Made by a program: the position numbers and the translations under genes. A stretch of DNA of 64,000 nt, from contig OU015665.1 in assembly GCA_907165275.2 (NCBI GenBank), forward strand, positions 8,618,001 through 8,682,000, written 5' to 3'. The DNA comes from Zygaena filipendulae (lineage: Eukaryota > Arthropoda > Insecta > Lepidoptera > Zygaenidae). Every line of letters starts with the position of its first letter. Position 1 is the stretch's first letter. The notes beneath the pieces were generated by a model that saw nothing but the letters and a program-made list of their open reading frames with translations, was not told where the DNA came from and searched no databases. Positions 31,411 through 41,640 of this stretch are shown piece after piece.

Positions 31411-31518
31411 TGTGCACACCTTGCACATGAGCACAGAAATACTTACGAAAATACTTACATACTTCACAGCGGTTTACCTCCATGTACCCCACTGCCTGCT
31501 CGTAATACCTCCGCTACA
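31411..31518 (+). repeat. Candidate Gypsy 3' LTR (short)
   Basis: It starts TGT after a polypurine tract and ends ...CCGCTACA, giving TG...CA termini, and is followed by the putative duplication ATCA. The length of 108 bp is short for an LTR, so an internal deletion is possible. No matching 5' LTR is present; only its last 24 bases recur, inverted, at 26141. Confidence 0.45.
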
Positions 31519-32045
31519 ATCAACTAACTACTTAGATTCAATAGGTAAATTAGTGGTTAATATTAGGTAAATAATTAAGAATTTGTATTCGTCAGAAATT
31601 ACAGACGTCAGGAAAATTCGGGTAAACATACGTTTAATCACTTTTTACGATTTCAGTAAGTAGATGAAATTTATATCTGTCTATAAATGAGTCTAGCGCC
31701 GCAACAATTTTTTTTACATCGATGCCAACACCCAACTAATACCAATATTACTTTAGCCTCTATTTTGAAGTTGAAGTTTAAGCTTGACTAATTTTACCTT
31801 AGTTAAAATAAACGTTTGCAGAGCTGTTTGATAAACTAGACTGAGCTGAAATCTTAGACTTAGTTTAGGCTTCTAGTTGAAAGTTTTGAGCAAAGTAGGT
31901 AACTTCAAATAGAACTCAATCAGATTCAAAAGCTTCTAGTACCGACCTCAATCGATTCAAGATCAACTTATGGAGAAAAACTCCTAGGTGGGTTCTAATT
32001 TTAAGCGCCCGTATAGTATTCCGTCATTTCATAACAAATTGTTCT
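31519..32045. other. AT-rich stretch without recognised features
   Basis: No gene or repeat family was recognised. Confidence 0.4.
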
Positions 32046-32315
32046 ACAGCTGTTGCTCGCTACACCCGCTTCAATCCTGGAGTTCTTGCAGGAATTCCGC
32101 GATAAAAACTACCCTTTGTCTTTTTCTGTACCCCTGACTATACACGTTTCGCAACATTTTATGCTGTTGTATCCACGTTAATAATTCAGAGTTCCCGAAA
32201 GAATTCCGGGATATAAAGTGTCATATGTTCTTTTCTGCACCCCTGACAACGTGTAGGTAAAACTCCATGATGATTGGTTGAGCCGTTAAGGTGTGAAAGC
32301 GTTACAAACAAACAA
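32046..32315 (-). mobile_element. Two partial Helitron-like copies in tandem
   Basis: Reverse-strand block 1 (about 32046-32170) has 'CAGCTGTTGCTCGCTACACCCGC', 'GGAGTTCTTGCAGGAATTCC' and 'CTGTACCCCTGACTA'. Block 2 (about 32171-32315) repeats 'GAGTTCCCGAAAGAATTCCGGG' and 'GCACCCCTGACAACGTG', then 'GGTTGAGCCGTTAAGG'. The second copy resumes inside the first, as in a partial duplication. Confidence 0.7.
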
Positions 32316-32384
32316 CTGTTCTGTTGTTTCTTTGGCCCCAACTAAACCAGCTGGGGTCCTTTGCCGTTGCACCTCTTCTTGTTT

Positions 32385-32445
32385 ATGTTTGATAACTGAT
32401 ATTTTCCAACTATGTGAATAGCAATAAAAATATTCTATTCTAGCA
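32385..32445 (+). repeat. LINE-like 3' tail with ATTCT
   Basis: 'GTGAATAGCAATAAAAATATTCTATTCTA' resembles the (ATTCT)-tailed 3' end at 57225-57374. It is short and old. Confidence 0.4.
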
Positions 32446-32632
32446 AAGCACTATCCGGTGATGGTAAATACTTATGGCGATTTTGCCCATCATCCTGTAT
32501 AGGGCGTATCTCTTACGGTACATTGTCCCTCGCTGTACCGTGGGCGCTACCGCTCGCCCACGGCGCGCGACTCGCTGCGCCTGCGACGCCGCTTCTTATC
32601 GTAATGAAACTATCCCGCACAATATCACCTGC

Positions 32633-32791
32633 CCCCTTAGCCAAGTTGACAATCGATGATCGTTAACGCTGTAGAAAACAAAGGTATCGCCATATCACGT
32701 GGTCACGACGAATCATCCAGTCAAAGGTCAAATTCTTTGTGATTACGATGAAATGAAGATCCTCGATTGTCAATTTGGTTAAGTGGGCTGT
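32633..32791. mobile_element. MITE-like element, family F, copy 2
   Basis: The ends 'GCCCCCTTAGCCAAGTTGAC' and 'TGTCAATTTGGTTAAGTGGGC' are inverted repeats of about 24 bp. Related sequences lie at 4618-4740 and 60348-60478, with scattered pieces near 48330-48405 and 49065-49110. It is non-coding. Confidence 0.7.
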
Positions 32792-32929
32792 GCTTTATTA
32801 GTTGTTTGCCGTAGCCTGCGTTTTTACCTTTACAACTTTCTACCTACCTTCAAAAACTATTTTCCAGTTCCAAACGTGTTCTATTCTCGACCCTCAAATA
32901 TTTCTGCGCAAATAACAACTGTTTTTTGC

Positions 32930-33233
32930 TAGCTACTCCCCACGGTTTCACCCGCGTTAATTTCGGAGTTCCCGCGGGAATCACGGGATAAAAAGTACCT
33001 ACCCTATGTTCTTTTCTCTACCCTGACAACGGGCATGCAAAATTTCAAGTGGTTTTACTAGTGTTAATTTCGGAGTTCTTACAGGAATTCCGAGATAAAA
33101 AGTGTCTATACCCTATGTCCTTTCTGTACCCCTAACAACATGACTGTATGCAAAATTTTATGATAATCGGTTAGTGAAGGCGTGAAAATGTAACAGACAC
33201 ACAGAGAATTTCGCATTTACAATATTAGTAAGG
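32930..33233 (-). mobile_element. Helitron-like element with duplicated 3' part
   Basis: The reverse-strand 3' end 'CTAGCTACTCCCCACGG' at 32930 starts a copy that breaks off after 'CTGACAACGGGCATGCAAAAT'. The hairpin-flank blocks then restart ('GTTAATTTCGGAGTTCTTAC') and run on to 'TTTCGCATTTACAATATTAG' at about 33230. Two 3' parts share one 5' end. Confidence 0.75.
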
Positions 33234-33443
33234 GTAAGGTTTTCTATGCGTACGAATATGATTTTTAAGGAAATTTTCTGGTTTTTCTCAAAATCACTAG
33301 AGAATTGTGCAATATCCATGGCAAGAGTAGCAAATCAATTATACATAGATATATGTAAAATAACTGCCCACTCTTGTGGAAGACCAGCATAAATTTTCTA
33401 CAAAGTATATGTGGCATAAAAGGTTTCTTATGTCTCTATCGTA

Positions 33444-33667
33444 TGTCTGTCACCGTAAAATTGTAAAAAATCGTTAGTTTACAAAATAACGGTAGTATTG
33501 TGGAATTCTCAGGACAGAAAATGCGTGGTGGCGGGTGCTCGCTCACGATAAATCGGTACCGTCGGTATCATTTGACTGTGTTGTGGTCACAGTTCAAACC
33601 TAACCTAACCACATAAATACCTCTCGTTTACAATCTAACGGTTTTTACAATTTTACGGTGACATATC
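33444..33667. mobile_element. MITE with inverted ends TGTCACCGTAAAATTGTAAA
   Basis: The left end 'TGTCACCGTAAAATTGTAAA...GTTAGTTTACAA' is mirrored by 'TTTACAATCTAACGG...TTTTTACAATTTTACGGTGACA' at the right. The length is about 225 bp with a GC-richer centre. The inverted ends span about 45 bp with a few mismatches. Class is not assigned. Confidence 0.8.
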
Positions 33668-34632
33668 TGCCGTTTGTGGAAAAGTGATTACGTTAACTTT
33701 GGTTGCAGCCTAAAACTAGAAAATAATTCAATTCGTACCTGCTTACTGCATCACACAGCTAATAGTGAATTCAGTCCGGTTTCGCAGAAGATATAAATAT
33801 ACCTTAATGTCATTCTAAAGTTGCGACGGAATGCAAAGCTAAACATGCATGTAGAGTGCGACCACGGTAACTATAAAGTCACGATTTGGATTCAAATTTT
33901 ACGACACTGCCAAGCTAAGTAGTTTTAGAATTAATTATATAAAGTGTCTAAGTAGGTACATTGAATGCCAATAAGCTTTTATAAAAATAAGGTTTTTAAG
34001 CTTTTGTCTATTTCTGTTTGCACTTGCAATTTGCATCATGCTTAATTGAGATTAAATTTCAAGCTTAATTAGGCTTAAATATAGTTGAAATTTTAATTAT
34101 TTTAATAACCTTATTATTTCGGGATTGTTTTAGGCTTGATTCCAGTTTATCGGATCATTGATTTCTTCTGAAATCTCGTTCTGATTCAGTGGTAATTTTT
34201 TGAGAAAATCTAATTATATATCTATTGATAAACCTAAGTTATTTCTGAAATAATATTCTTGGTCATTAAATTTGGTGATCTGGAGGAAACTGCGAGGCTG
34301 CCCTTTGTAAGCTGATATATCTATAACCCCCTTTTTATTTTACTTCTTAATTTGGTGATTAAGGGTACTTGATGGATTTAATGATATTATTTTCACCCAA
34401 AACGTTCAGTTTATTAACTTTTTTTACCAAACATAACCCTGTGATACACTCGTAGCTGGAATGAAATTGAGCTGAGCACCACACCTTCAGCGGTCGAACT
34501 CGGCGCTAACCGCCTCTCTATGTTTTGTTAACGAATTCATGTATTTATGAGGATCAAAGTCAACTTCATAAAATACGGTTCAAGCATTATCCACTCCACT
34601 TGCGCAACGTTTTATATCTTATTATATCATTT
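33668..34632. other. AT-rich stretch without recognised features
   Basis: No gene or repeat family was recognised. Confidence 0.4.
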
Positions 34633-34695
34633 ACTAGTAACTAGTCACTCCCCGCGGGTTCACCCGAGTCTATTTAGAGTTCAGAGAACGGGAAT
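34633..34695 (-). mobile_element. Helitron-like 3' end fragment
   Basis: 'CTAGTCACTCCCCGCGGGTTC' followed by 'ACCCGAGTC' is the terminal hairpin in reverse. The remainder is lost. Confidence 0.55.
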
Positions 34696-35011
34696 TGTGT
34701 TATTAACTTATAAAACTTATAAAACAAGCTTGTCTGCGTGGTTCATTCTCTTGTCACCATATTTGTTGAATATAATATGGGTTGAATTTCCAAAAACCAA
34801 ATAAATATTATATAATATGTGTTTTTTTTTTAATTTCATAAAATAAACAAGTGACGATCAAGTTGTATTGTTTCAATAAGAGGAGACGACTTTCATGACT
34901 CTAATTTCAAAAGCGACAGGTGCTTCGATACAAAATATTACCCCCTTTTAATTCTGTTATTGATTGAATTTCCAAATATTATTGATGTTGATGAGTCAGT
35001 TTTTTATATTA

Positions 35012-35184
35012 CTAGCTAGTGGCTTTGCTAGCGTCAATGTAGATTTTCTCAATAAATTTTTTATCCCTCCGTAATATTAATTTATTTTTGGATGAATGAT
35101 TTCCTTTTCTGTACCCTTAATGACGAGTATGCTTTTACGTAACAAATAAATAAACAAGCTCATATTCGCATTTAAATATTAGAA
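35012..35184 (-). mobile_element. Diverged Helitron-like element
   Basis: It starts 'CTAGCTAGTGGCTTTGCTAG', keeps 'TTTTCTGTACCCTTAATGACGAGTATG' in the middle and ends with 'CATATTCGCATTTAAATATTAG'. It has many substitutions. Confidence 0.6.
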
Positions 35185-35805
35185 AATTAACATTGTTAAA
35201 ATTGTCAGAAAACTGTATTTTCTTCAAGTAAATATGTATTATCTTCGTATTCCAAGAGTTAATGTAGTAACGCATAAAATTCCAGCATGAAAATCCATTC
35301 AGTTTATATGGAGCTGAGTGCAGATATGCATACACACAGACTTTTGCATCGCTTCGTATATTTACCGTGACCTAACATGGAAAGAATATAATGTGAGTTA
35401 AATACAGATATTTTAGCACCGTTCTTTCTATTAAGAGTATTTATATGAGATCTAATTTTCAGAATTTGTATGTAGAAATCAGATGAATTATTATTTATGG
35501 TTATTAAAAATGTAATTGGAAATAAGTTAATAAGTTCTATATTATACCTAATTGTAATCGATATTATTAGTTTCATTCTGAAAATATTCATTTGATGTCT
35601 ATTTTCATGGTTGATAATTTTTTTTCAATAATAACGTTTTATTTATATATAGGGTGAGTTTTTTTTCGGGTCAGTATGGGGAAATTCTAAACTATAAGAG
35701 ATATAGAAAAACTGTGAAAAACCGTGATCGTAATTTAAGAGAAAATAAAAATGGTATTTAATTTTTTTTTAAATCTTTGGGAGATATTGGATTCTTTGAA
35801 CGGTT
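35185..35805. other. AT-rich stretch without recognised features
   Basis: A minus-strand 95-codon open frame at 35304-35591 has no recognisable domain. Nothing else was recognised. Confidence 0.4.
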
Positions 35806-35843
35806 TTGGAACTCCAAAATTAACGCGGGTGGAACAGCTAGTA
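35806..35843 (+). mobile_element. Helitron-like 3' end fragment
   Basis: 'GGAACTCCAAAATTAACGCG' plus 'GGTGGAACAGCTAG' is the last 38 bp of the family, with a short deletion in the hairpin. Confidence 0.55.
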
Positions 35844-35867
35844 TGTTATAAGGTTGTTTTAAGGCTA

Positions 35868-36032
35868 ACGGCCGTATCCAGAGTCAATGTTCATTAGCAT
35901 TTGACTAACTGCGTTAAATTTAGTTAAATGCCAATTAACTTTAATTGAATGAACGTCTCTGACTGCGGCAATTTTGTTTCAAAAATCTTCACTTAAAATT
36001 AAGTAATCATTAAACGACTCTGAATGCGGCGG
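35868..36032. mobile_element. MITE family C, copy 2
   Basis: It matches 19139-19376 in order: 'GGCCG', 'CAGAGTCAATG', a spacer with 'TTAAATGCCAATTAACTTTAATT', 'GAACGTCTCTGACTGCGGCA' and 'TTAAGTAATCATTAAACGACT'. The left arm is shortened, so only one long arm remains. Confidence 0.75.
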
Positions 36033-36242
36033 AAGTCACAGTGAATATCTAGGTAAGAATGCCTCTTCGGATTACATTATTTTTTGTATTATGCGCTTAA
36101 AAATACCATAAAATAGATTTACCTATTTTTTTTAAATTTTTAATAAAGATGAAATTAAATTAATCTAAATTTCTCTTTATTAGATACTCCTGAAATTCAT
36201 AAAAAAAAAACAGTTTTGTAATTTTCTTGCGATATAAATTTC

Positions 36243-36335
36243 ACACTCTGTATGTTTGTCTGTCAGTCTGGTTAACTACTCAATTGATTATCATGAAAGC
36301 TCACACGTTGTCAAGGGTACAGAAATGGACATAGG
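36243..36335 (+). mobile_element. Helitron-like 5' half
   Basis: 'TGTCTGTCAGTCTGGTTAAC', 'CTCAATTGATTATCATGAAA' and 'GTACAGAAATGGACATAGGG' follow the family's order up to the middle, then stop at an A run. Confidence 0.55.
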
Positions 36336-36409
36336 GAAAAAAAAAACAGATCCCCAATGGGAACGAAATATGGTGCACACTGCACAATGCACATGTATCA
36401 CGTATGATG

Positions 36410-36470
36410 TGTACGTGTGTGTATGTGTGTGTGTGTGTGTGTGTGTGTACGTATGTATATGTGTGTGTTA
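36410..36470. repeat. GT microsatellite
   Basis: (GT)n interrupted by AC and AT steps. Long GT runs can adopt Z-DNA. The open frames across it are artefacts of the repeat. Confidence 0.95.
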
Positions 36471-36800
36471 GCGAGACACGAGCCGTTGATTTGTGTCGAT
36501 TCACGTCCGCTATATCAACATCAACACCAGCTCGTTTGCGCAGATTGTTATTTACCACGGCCAGCTAAGAGGCAGTATACACACAACGTAGTTTTGATCA
36601 ATTATAATTCATAATATTATAATTAATATTTATTAATAATAAATAATTATTAATTAAAAATCTTTTATTTTAGGTTTAAGGTCGCATTAAGATTTAACTC
36701 CGTGATTTTTATTTTAACGCTGAGAAGTCCCAAAACCTGGATTACATGCGAGTTGAACACTCTATAGGTGCATTCTGCTCGTCGTGTTAAATATGTTTAA

Positions 36801-36935
36801 CTAGCTGTGCCCCTCGGTTTCACCCGCGGTAATTTCGGAGTTCCCGCGGGAATTCCGGGATAAAAAGTACCCTATGTCCTTTTCTGTACTCCTGACTGAA
36901 ACATCCACACTTTCACATTTATAATATTAGTAGGA
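36801..36935 (-). mobile_element. Helitron-like element, internally deleted
   Basis: The reverse-strand 3' end CTAG lies at 36801-36804. It carries 'CCTCGGTTTCACCCGCGG', 'TTCCCGCGGGAATTCCGGG' and 'CCTATGTCCTTTTCTGTACTCCTGACT', then a direct jump to 'ACACTTTCACATTTATAATA' and TAGGA. About 70 bp of the middle are deleted. Confidence 0.85.
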
Positions 36936-37561
36936 TTTCCGGCTACCTTTTTTGAATTTTCCTTTTTCCTTTCCGAAAAACAAAGGAAAATCAACCATAC
37001 AAAGGTTTATTCAATAAACAAATATGCTTGAACAATGACTATAAATACTTACAAAACGTTTCTTTTTTGAAAAAGATCTGTCTGTTAAAAGATAGTCCAA
37101 GGCGGATTATGTTATCACTACAAAATGTTATAAGTATGGTCGTCATGATGGAAGAACCGACATTAGGTGCGCTTTTGGAAAGGAATCGTTAACACTGTGT
37201 CAGTAGGTACTTAAACATACATAGGTACTATACTAAATACCATACTTGCCATTTAACTTTGCCTGCATGGAGGCGAATCACACTTTTCACGAACTGAAAA
37301 CACCAAGCCTTAGACTCACTTCGAGTTTTGTACGACGCGTGAAATAGGCGTGAAAGGTCATGCGGTCACATCGAAATGGCAGCAAGTCATAAAAAGTAAT
37401 GTGTGATTCTATTTTGGATAGTATTGTATTTGATATTTAAATTCAAATGACGTGTTGATTGTTGAGTTATTCTTTGCAGGAAGGTTATGTTCACACGCTA
37501 AAGTCGGTTTAAAGATCTTTATTATACTCATTAAGACACATGAATACATTAATTATTACAA
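36936..37561. other. Unassigned AT-rich stretch
   Basis: No gene or repeat family was recognised. Confidence 0.4.
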
Positions 37562-37753
37562 TCCTACTAATATTATAAATACGAAAGTAACTGTGTCTGT
37601 CTGTCTGTCTATCTGTTACGCTGTCATGTCTTAACGGCTCAATCGATCATCATGAAATTTTGAATACACGTCGTCAGGGGAACAGAGAAAGACACATACT
37701 TTTTATCCCGGAATACCCGCGGGAAGTCCCAACTTATCACGGGGATCAGCTAG
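37562..37753 (+). mobile_element. Helitron-like element, complete
   Basis: TCCTACTAATATTATAAATA at the 5' end is followed by (CTGT)n, 'CTCAATCGATCATCATGAAA', 'ATCCCGGAATACCCGCGGGA' and the hairpin, with CTAG at 37750-37753. Confidence 0.88.
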
Positions 37754-38068
37754 AATTTACTATACCTTTCTGTACATTGTAGCTGCTTATCCAGTCTCAC
37801 GTTGGTGTGAACGCATCTTTATATCGCATGTTCAAGCCTATAAAGTGTATGTGGGCTAGTATTATTTGTGTACATGTCAAATCAACCTGTCGCCAGTCCA
37901 GCTGTCCAACTATGAGTTACATGCCGGGCCAATGTCTAAATTATGGTTTCTATATGCATATGTGTCGGAGAAATCCTACTCGTTAGCAACCAACCACCAA
38001 TTGATTGATGCACGGAACTAGAATATGTTAAGATTTTATTCTCGGTTTGATAAACGTGCTTCGTGCGC
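37754..38068. other. Unassigned stretch
   Basis: No feature was recognised. Confidence 0.4.
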
Positions 38069-38295
38069 CTGGGCCCTTATTCACTATGACCAACAACATT
38101 CCTTGCCCGTAGCGCGCGTCGGAAAAACGCATTTCCAAACGTTCTAGATGCCAAAATATTAAAACTTATTATTCTTTAAGTTACGTTGTAACTGTATTTT
38201 TTTGGAGTAAAACTTCTTTGATTACGAGGGAAATACAGTTTTTGCGGCGTCTCATTTTAACGCGGCGTGTTATGGTCATAGTGAACAAGTGCCCT
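38069..38295 (+). mobile_element. MITE family E, single copy
   Basis: It starts 'GGGCCCTTATTCACTATGAC', contains 'CAACATTCCTTGCCC' and 'AAACTTCTTTGATTACGAGG', and ends 'GTCATAGTGAACAAGTGCCC'. Its orientation matches copy 1 at 25058-25290. Confidence 0.9.
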
Positions 38296-38739
38296 GCTAT
38301 GATCGAGAAATTGTATTTTGCATACTCGGTCGGTCGTGAATAAAAAATATCGAGCGACTTGCGAAATATTGTCGATGATGTTTTACGATGAAAGAAAAAT
38401 GCACGAATGTTTGAAATAAGAAAGCACAAGTCGCAAAATATTGACGAAGGTCATTGACAGTAGAATTGATTGAATTAAAAAAGTAGGTACAATTTTCAAA
38501 ATTTGACGACGATTTTTATGATCAAGAAAATATCATAAGTCTTGTAACTAGCAAAAGATTACAAAACGATATAATATAAAGATTATAGACATACCAAAAA
38601 GAGGTAGGTACACCTATGTATGCAAGCGCATGACTACCAGACGACTGCACCAAATTGACTAACCACCATTTGATCGGAACAATTTTAAAATGACTTTCAC
38701 AGCTTATAGCTTATGTTGTACCTAGTAAATTAGGCTACT

Positions 38740-38796
38740 TGGAGTTCCCGCGTGAATTTTGAAATTCACGCGGGTGAGACTTCAGGGCACAACTAG
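38740..38796 (+). mobile_element. Helitron-like 3' end fragment
   Basis: 'GGAGTTCCCGCGTGAATTTTG', 'ACGCGGGTGAGACTTCAGGG' and CTAG at 38793-38796. Confidence 0.65.
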
Positions 38797-39257
38797 TTTC
38801 AAAATAAAATAAGATGTTATCTAATAATATTGTGTATTGCCCAAAACGGCTTTAATTTATAAACAGTTTAGATTGTTGCTGCAACGTTTATGATTTGAAA
38901 TAATTTGAAATAAAATAACATTTAAAATATCGTTACAATATTACCTTTGTCTGAACAAGAGAATTAGTTTCAGTCAAGGATATCTAAAATCAACCGTTTG
39001 TTATGTAATTGCTAACATTTTTGAAGTCAGACTTCTTTTGGTGTGCTATAAAAAAAAAAATTGCAACCAAATGAAAATTCATTGTTATGACGTTGGAAAC
39101 GAGTGCAATATTCGGTGCTTAGGTAGTTGATTACTTAATTGGACAGCCTGGAAATACCTATAAATACACTTTTTGAAATATTAGATATATATTTCTGGTA
39201 AAATCTACACTGTTAAGTGCTGTGGATTATGTTAAATAAATAAAATTAAATATTATA
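38797..39257. other. Unassigned AT-rich stretch
   Basis: A possible retroposon tail ('GTTAAATAAATAAAATTAAA') lies near 39230-39250. Nothing else was recognised. Confidence 0.35.
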
Positions 39258-39441
39258 AAGAGGTTTGTGAGTTTGCGACGTTGTTGGGGGTAGGTAATCT
39301 CTGGATCTACTGAACCGATTTTGAAAATTCTTTCACTTATAGGAAGCTACGGTAGTCCTGAGTGACATAGGATAATTTTTATCCCGAAATTCCTACGGGA
39401 ACTCCGAAATTACCGCGGGTGAAACCACGAGGGACAGCTAG
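39258..39441 (+). mobile_element. Helitron-like element, 5' end decayed
   Basis: 'GGATCTACTGAACCGATTTTG', 'AGTGACATAGGATAATTTTT', 'TCCCGAAATTCCTACGGGAA', hairpin CCGCGGGTGAAACCACG and CTAG at 39438-39441. Confidence 0.75.
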
Positions 39442-39821
39442 TAATAAATAGATAGATCCGAACCATATATCGAAAGCTGCAAGCCTCAGACCGACACAGT
39501 CCTATTCGTTATCACACGGTTTATACATGCAAATATATTCAGCCTCTCACGCAAACCACCTGGTTTCATGCAATATAAATAACAAAGTTTTGATTAAGGA
39601 AAATACTTAATAACCACATGTTTATTCATATAGAAATTAATTAGGTCGCGAGAGATGCTTACAGTAACGGAGATATACTATCGACAGGCATAATATTATA
39701 TACCTGCCTACTATAGCCTGGACCAAGGCTTACGGCGAACGACGCACACTACTACAAAGTTTGTGAAACATCTAAGTACTAAAAGTTTTTGTAAATAAAT
39801 ATTATAGATTATATTATTGTA
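39442..39821. other. Unassigned stretch
   Basis: No gene or repeat was recognised, apart from 'TAGCCTGGACCAAGGCTTAC' at 39715-39734, which resembles 'ACCTGGATCAAGGCTTAC' at 50535-50552. Confidence 0.35.
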
Positions 39822-40020
39822 CTAGCTGTGCCCCGCCGTTTCACCCGCTGGAATTTCGGAGATCGCGTGGGAATTCCAGGACAAAAAGTACCCTATATCC
39901 TTCTCTGTACTCCTGACAACGTGCATGCCAAATTCCATCCAAATCGGTTCAGCCGTTTTTGCGTGATTGAGTAACAAACATCCAAACATCAACACTTTCA
40001 CATTCATAATATTAGTAAGA
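39822..40020 (-). mobile_element. Helitron-like element, complete
   Basis: CTAG lies at 39822-39825, followed by 'CCCGCCGTTTCACCCGC', 'CCTATATCCTTCTCTGTACT', 'CATCCAAATCGGTTCAGCCG' and the 5' end 'CATTCATAATATTAGTAAGA'. Confidence 0.88.
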
Positions 40021-41389
40021 CCTATAATAAATTTATTTTAATCGTTAACTTTTTAAAGCTTAAAGTATTTATAAAATAATACTTTCATATTAAAATTACA
40101 TACATGAAAACTGAAATAAGGAATAACTGGTTATATTAATTTTAAAGGAAATAAAAAAAATACATAGTGTAGGCTAGAATATGATTTTTGAAGTTATAAA
40201 GTTATAGTACCTAATAAAAAATTACCCAGAAATTTTCACATTTAAAATTTCCATTGTGCAGAATTAAAGCGTCATGTTACATACATTACATTCGTGAGTT
40301 GTCCATAAAATTAATTATGTATTTTTTTCGTTAAAATCAGCATCGTAAAGTCGTAACATAAAAACAAATCACCCTTGTTTATTCGACCCTCAAAATGCTG
40401 TTCTTCGTCTCTACATATTCAATAGACGTCATGGCCATCACTTCAACCAACTCTTGTCTTTCACCGTTTTTCTTTTGGTGCATTCGTGTAATGGATCGCC
40501 CGGTCAGTGCTAAAATATATTTAATTTATTGATGTTTCTAGAAAAAAAAAAACAGAAGACTATTGTTCCTATTTGAAGTAAAATGATTTTTTGGATTCAA
40601 ATATTTTCATGTACTTTTTTGTATTTAATATTTATTCGCTGAAGTTATCGCCAGTGTGTCACCGGTAAACTATTTTACCAGCGACATGTACTAACGATAG
40701 AGGATAGCAATTAAAGTTAAGCTTTATTTACAACGCACATATCTATCCAATAAAAGGTCTATTAACGGCATCCTGTTGATTACATTGTTTCTACTACCTT
40801 ACCTTACCTATAATATTATTTATTTTTAACCGAAATTCAAAAAGGAGGAGGTTCTTGTAACTAGCAGTTCCCCATGATTCTGCGTGAAATTCGATTCGAG
40901 ATTTGATGTTTGGTATGTTTGTTTGTTTGTAATGGATAAACTCAAAAATTTTATTTTACTTACCTACACTATTCACTTAGAGACGTACCAACGATTTTAT
41001 ATTTAAATATATTATTACGAAGATATAACAAATATTGAAAAAAAGAAAAAAAACCTAAAGAGATTTTTTATAGATAAACTTTATTAACATATTATTAAAA
41101 TAATCGCAGTTATAACCAACCACCGTCCTACGCATATCACCTTGAGACATCATGCAATTATAAATAGTGCGTTAGTCCCAGCAGCGAGTCGACTCGATGT
41201 CAACTATCGACTACCGACATAAGTATCGATATGTCGACAACCGGAGATTTATAGCGGACGACTCTAGCACGTGTTAATTAATAGTGACCCACTAAAATCA
41301 CGTTGTTCTGATGTGGAAATTTAAGGCAAGTTTTCATTAGCTGTGTTCAGCGCCCACTTTACAAGATCTTGAATTTTGTTTCACTCATT
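40021..41389. other. AT-rich stretch, largely unassigned
   Basis: A decayed Helitron-like 3' end may lie at 40862-40890 ('CTAGCAGTTCCCCATGATTC'). A patch rich in TCGA and CGAT lies at 41185-41245. No genes. Confidence 0.35.
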
Positions 41390-41640
41390 GAAAATTGTAC
41401 AGAGGGGTTTTTATGCAACTTGTGTTTCTACTATTTTTCGGTTGCAATCAAAAACATGGCGGTTTTGCGATTACAACTTACTCGTTTTGACACCTACAAT
41501 ATCTAGTAATCAACCAAAATAAACATGCATGCGTCAAAAGTTGATGCTGCCTTAACATGATTAATCATCACAACATCGCTATTTTTCTGATTGAAACTGA
41601 AATATGATAGCAATAAAAGTGACATAATTACCCAGCTGTT
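41390..41640 (+). repeat. Dispersed repeat, family A, copy 2
   Basis: It is collinear with 1655-1905: 'GTTGCAATCAAAAACATGGC', 'GTTTTGACACCTACAATATC', 'CCTTAACATGATTAATCATC', 'TTTTTCTGATTGAAACTGAA' and 'GACATAATTACCC'. Both copies are in the same orientation. No terminal repeats were found. Confidence 0.65.

Larger units (their letters stand above)
26141..31518 (+). mobile_element. Scrambled Ty3/Gypsy element with nested LINE
   Basis: The outer 24 bp (26141-26164 and 31495-31518) are perfect inverted repeats, TGTAGCGGAGG... and ...CCTCCGCTACA. Each end is flanked by ATCA (26137-26140 and 31519-31522), as expected of a 4-bp integrase duplication. Inside, in order: an inverted gag piece, an RNase H/integrase piece, a leader-like piece, the pol C-terminal tail, a Jockey LINE on the minus strand, a polypurine tract and a 3' LTR. 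The internal order is not that of a functional element, so it is dead. The limits rest on the inverted repeat and on a short duplication that could be chance. Confidence 0.6.

Noticed and set aside
31324..31467. N-terminal extension of LINE ORF1 with a hydrophobic start
   Set aside because: The extension crosses the LINE boundary (31367) into Gypsy flank, so it cannot be a LINE signal sequence.
36256..36614. Cys/Val-rich open frames across the GT repeat
   Set aside because: They are translations of a (GT)n microsatellite.
41224..41231. Single TATCGATA (DREF-type) site
   Set aside because: One 8-mer is expected by chance about once in a window of this size.
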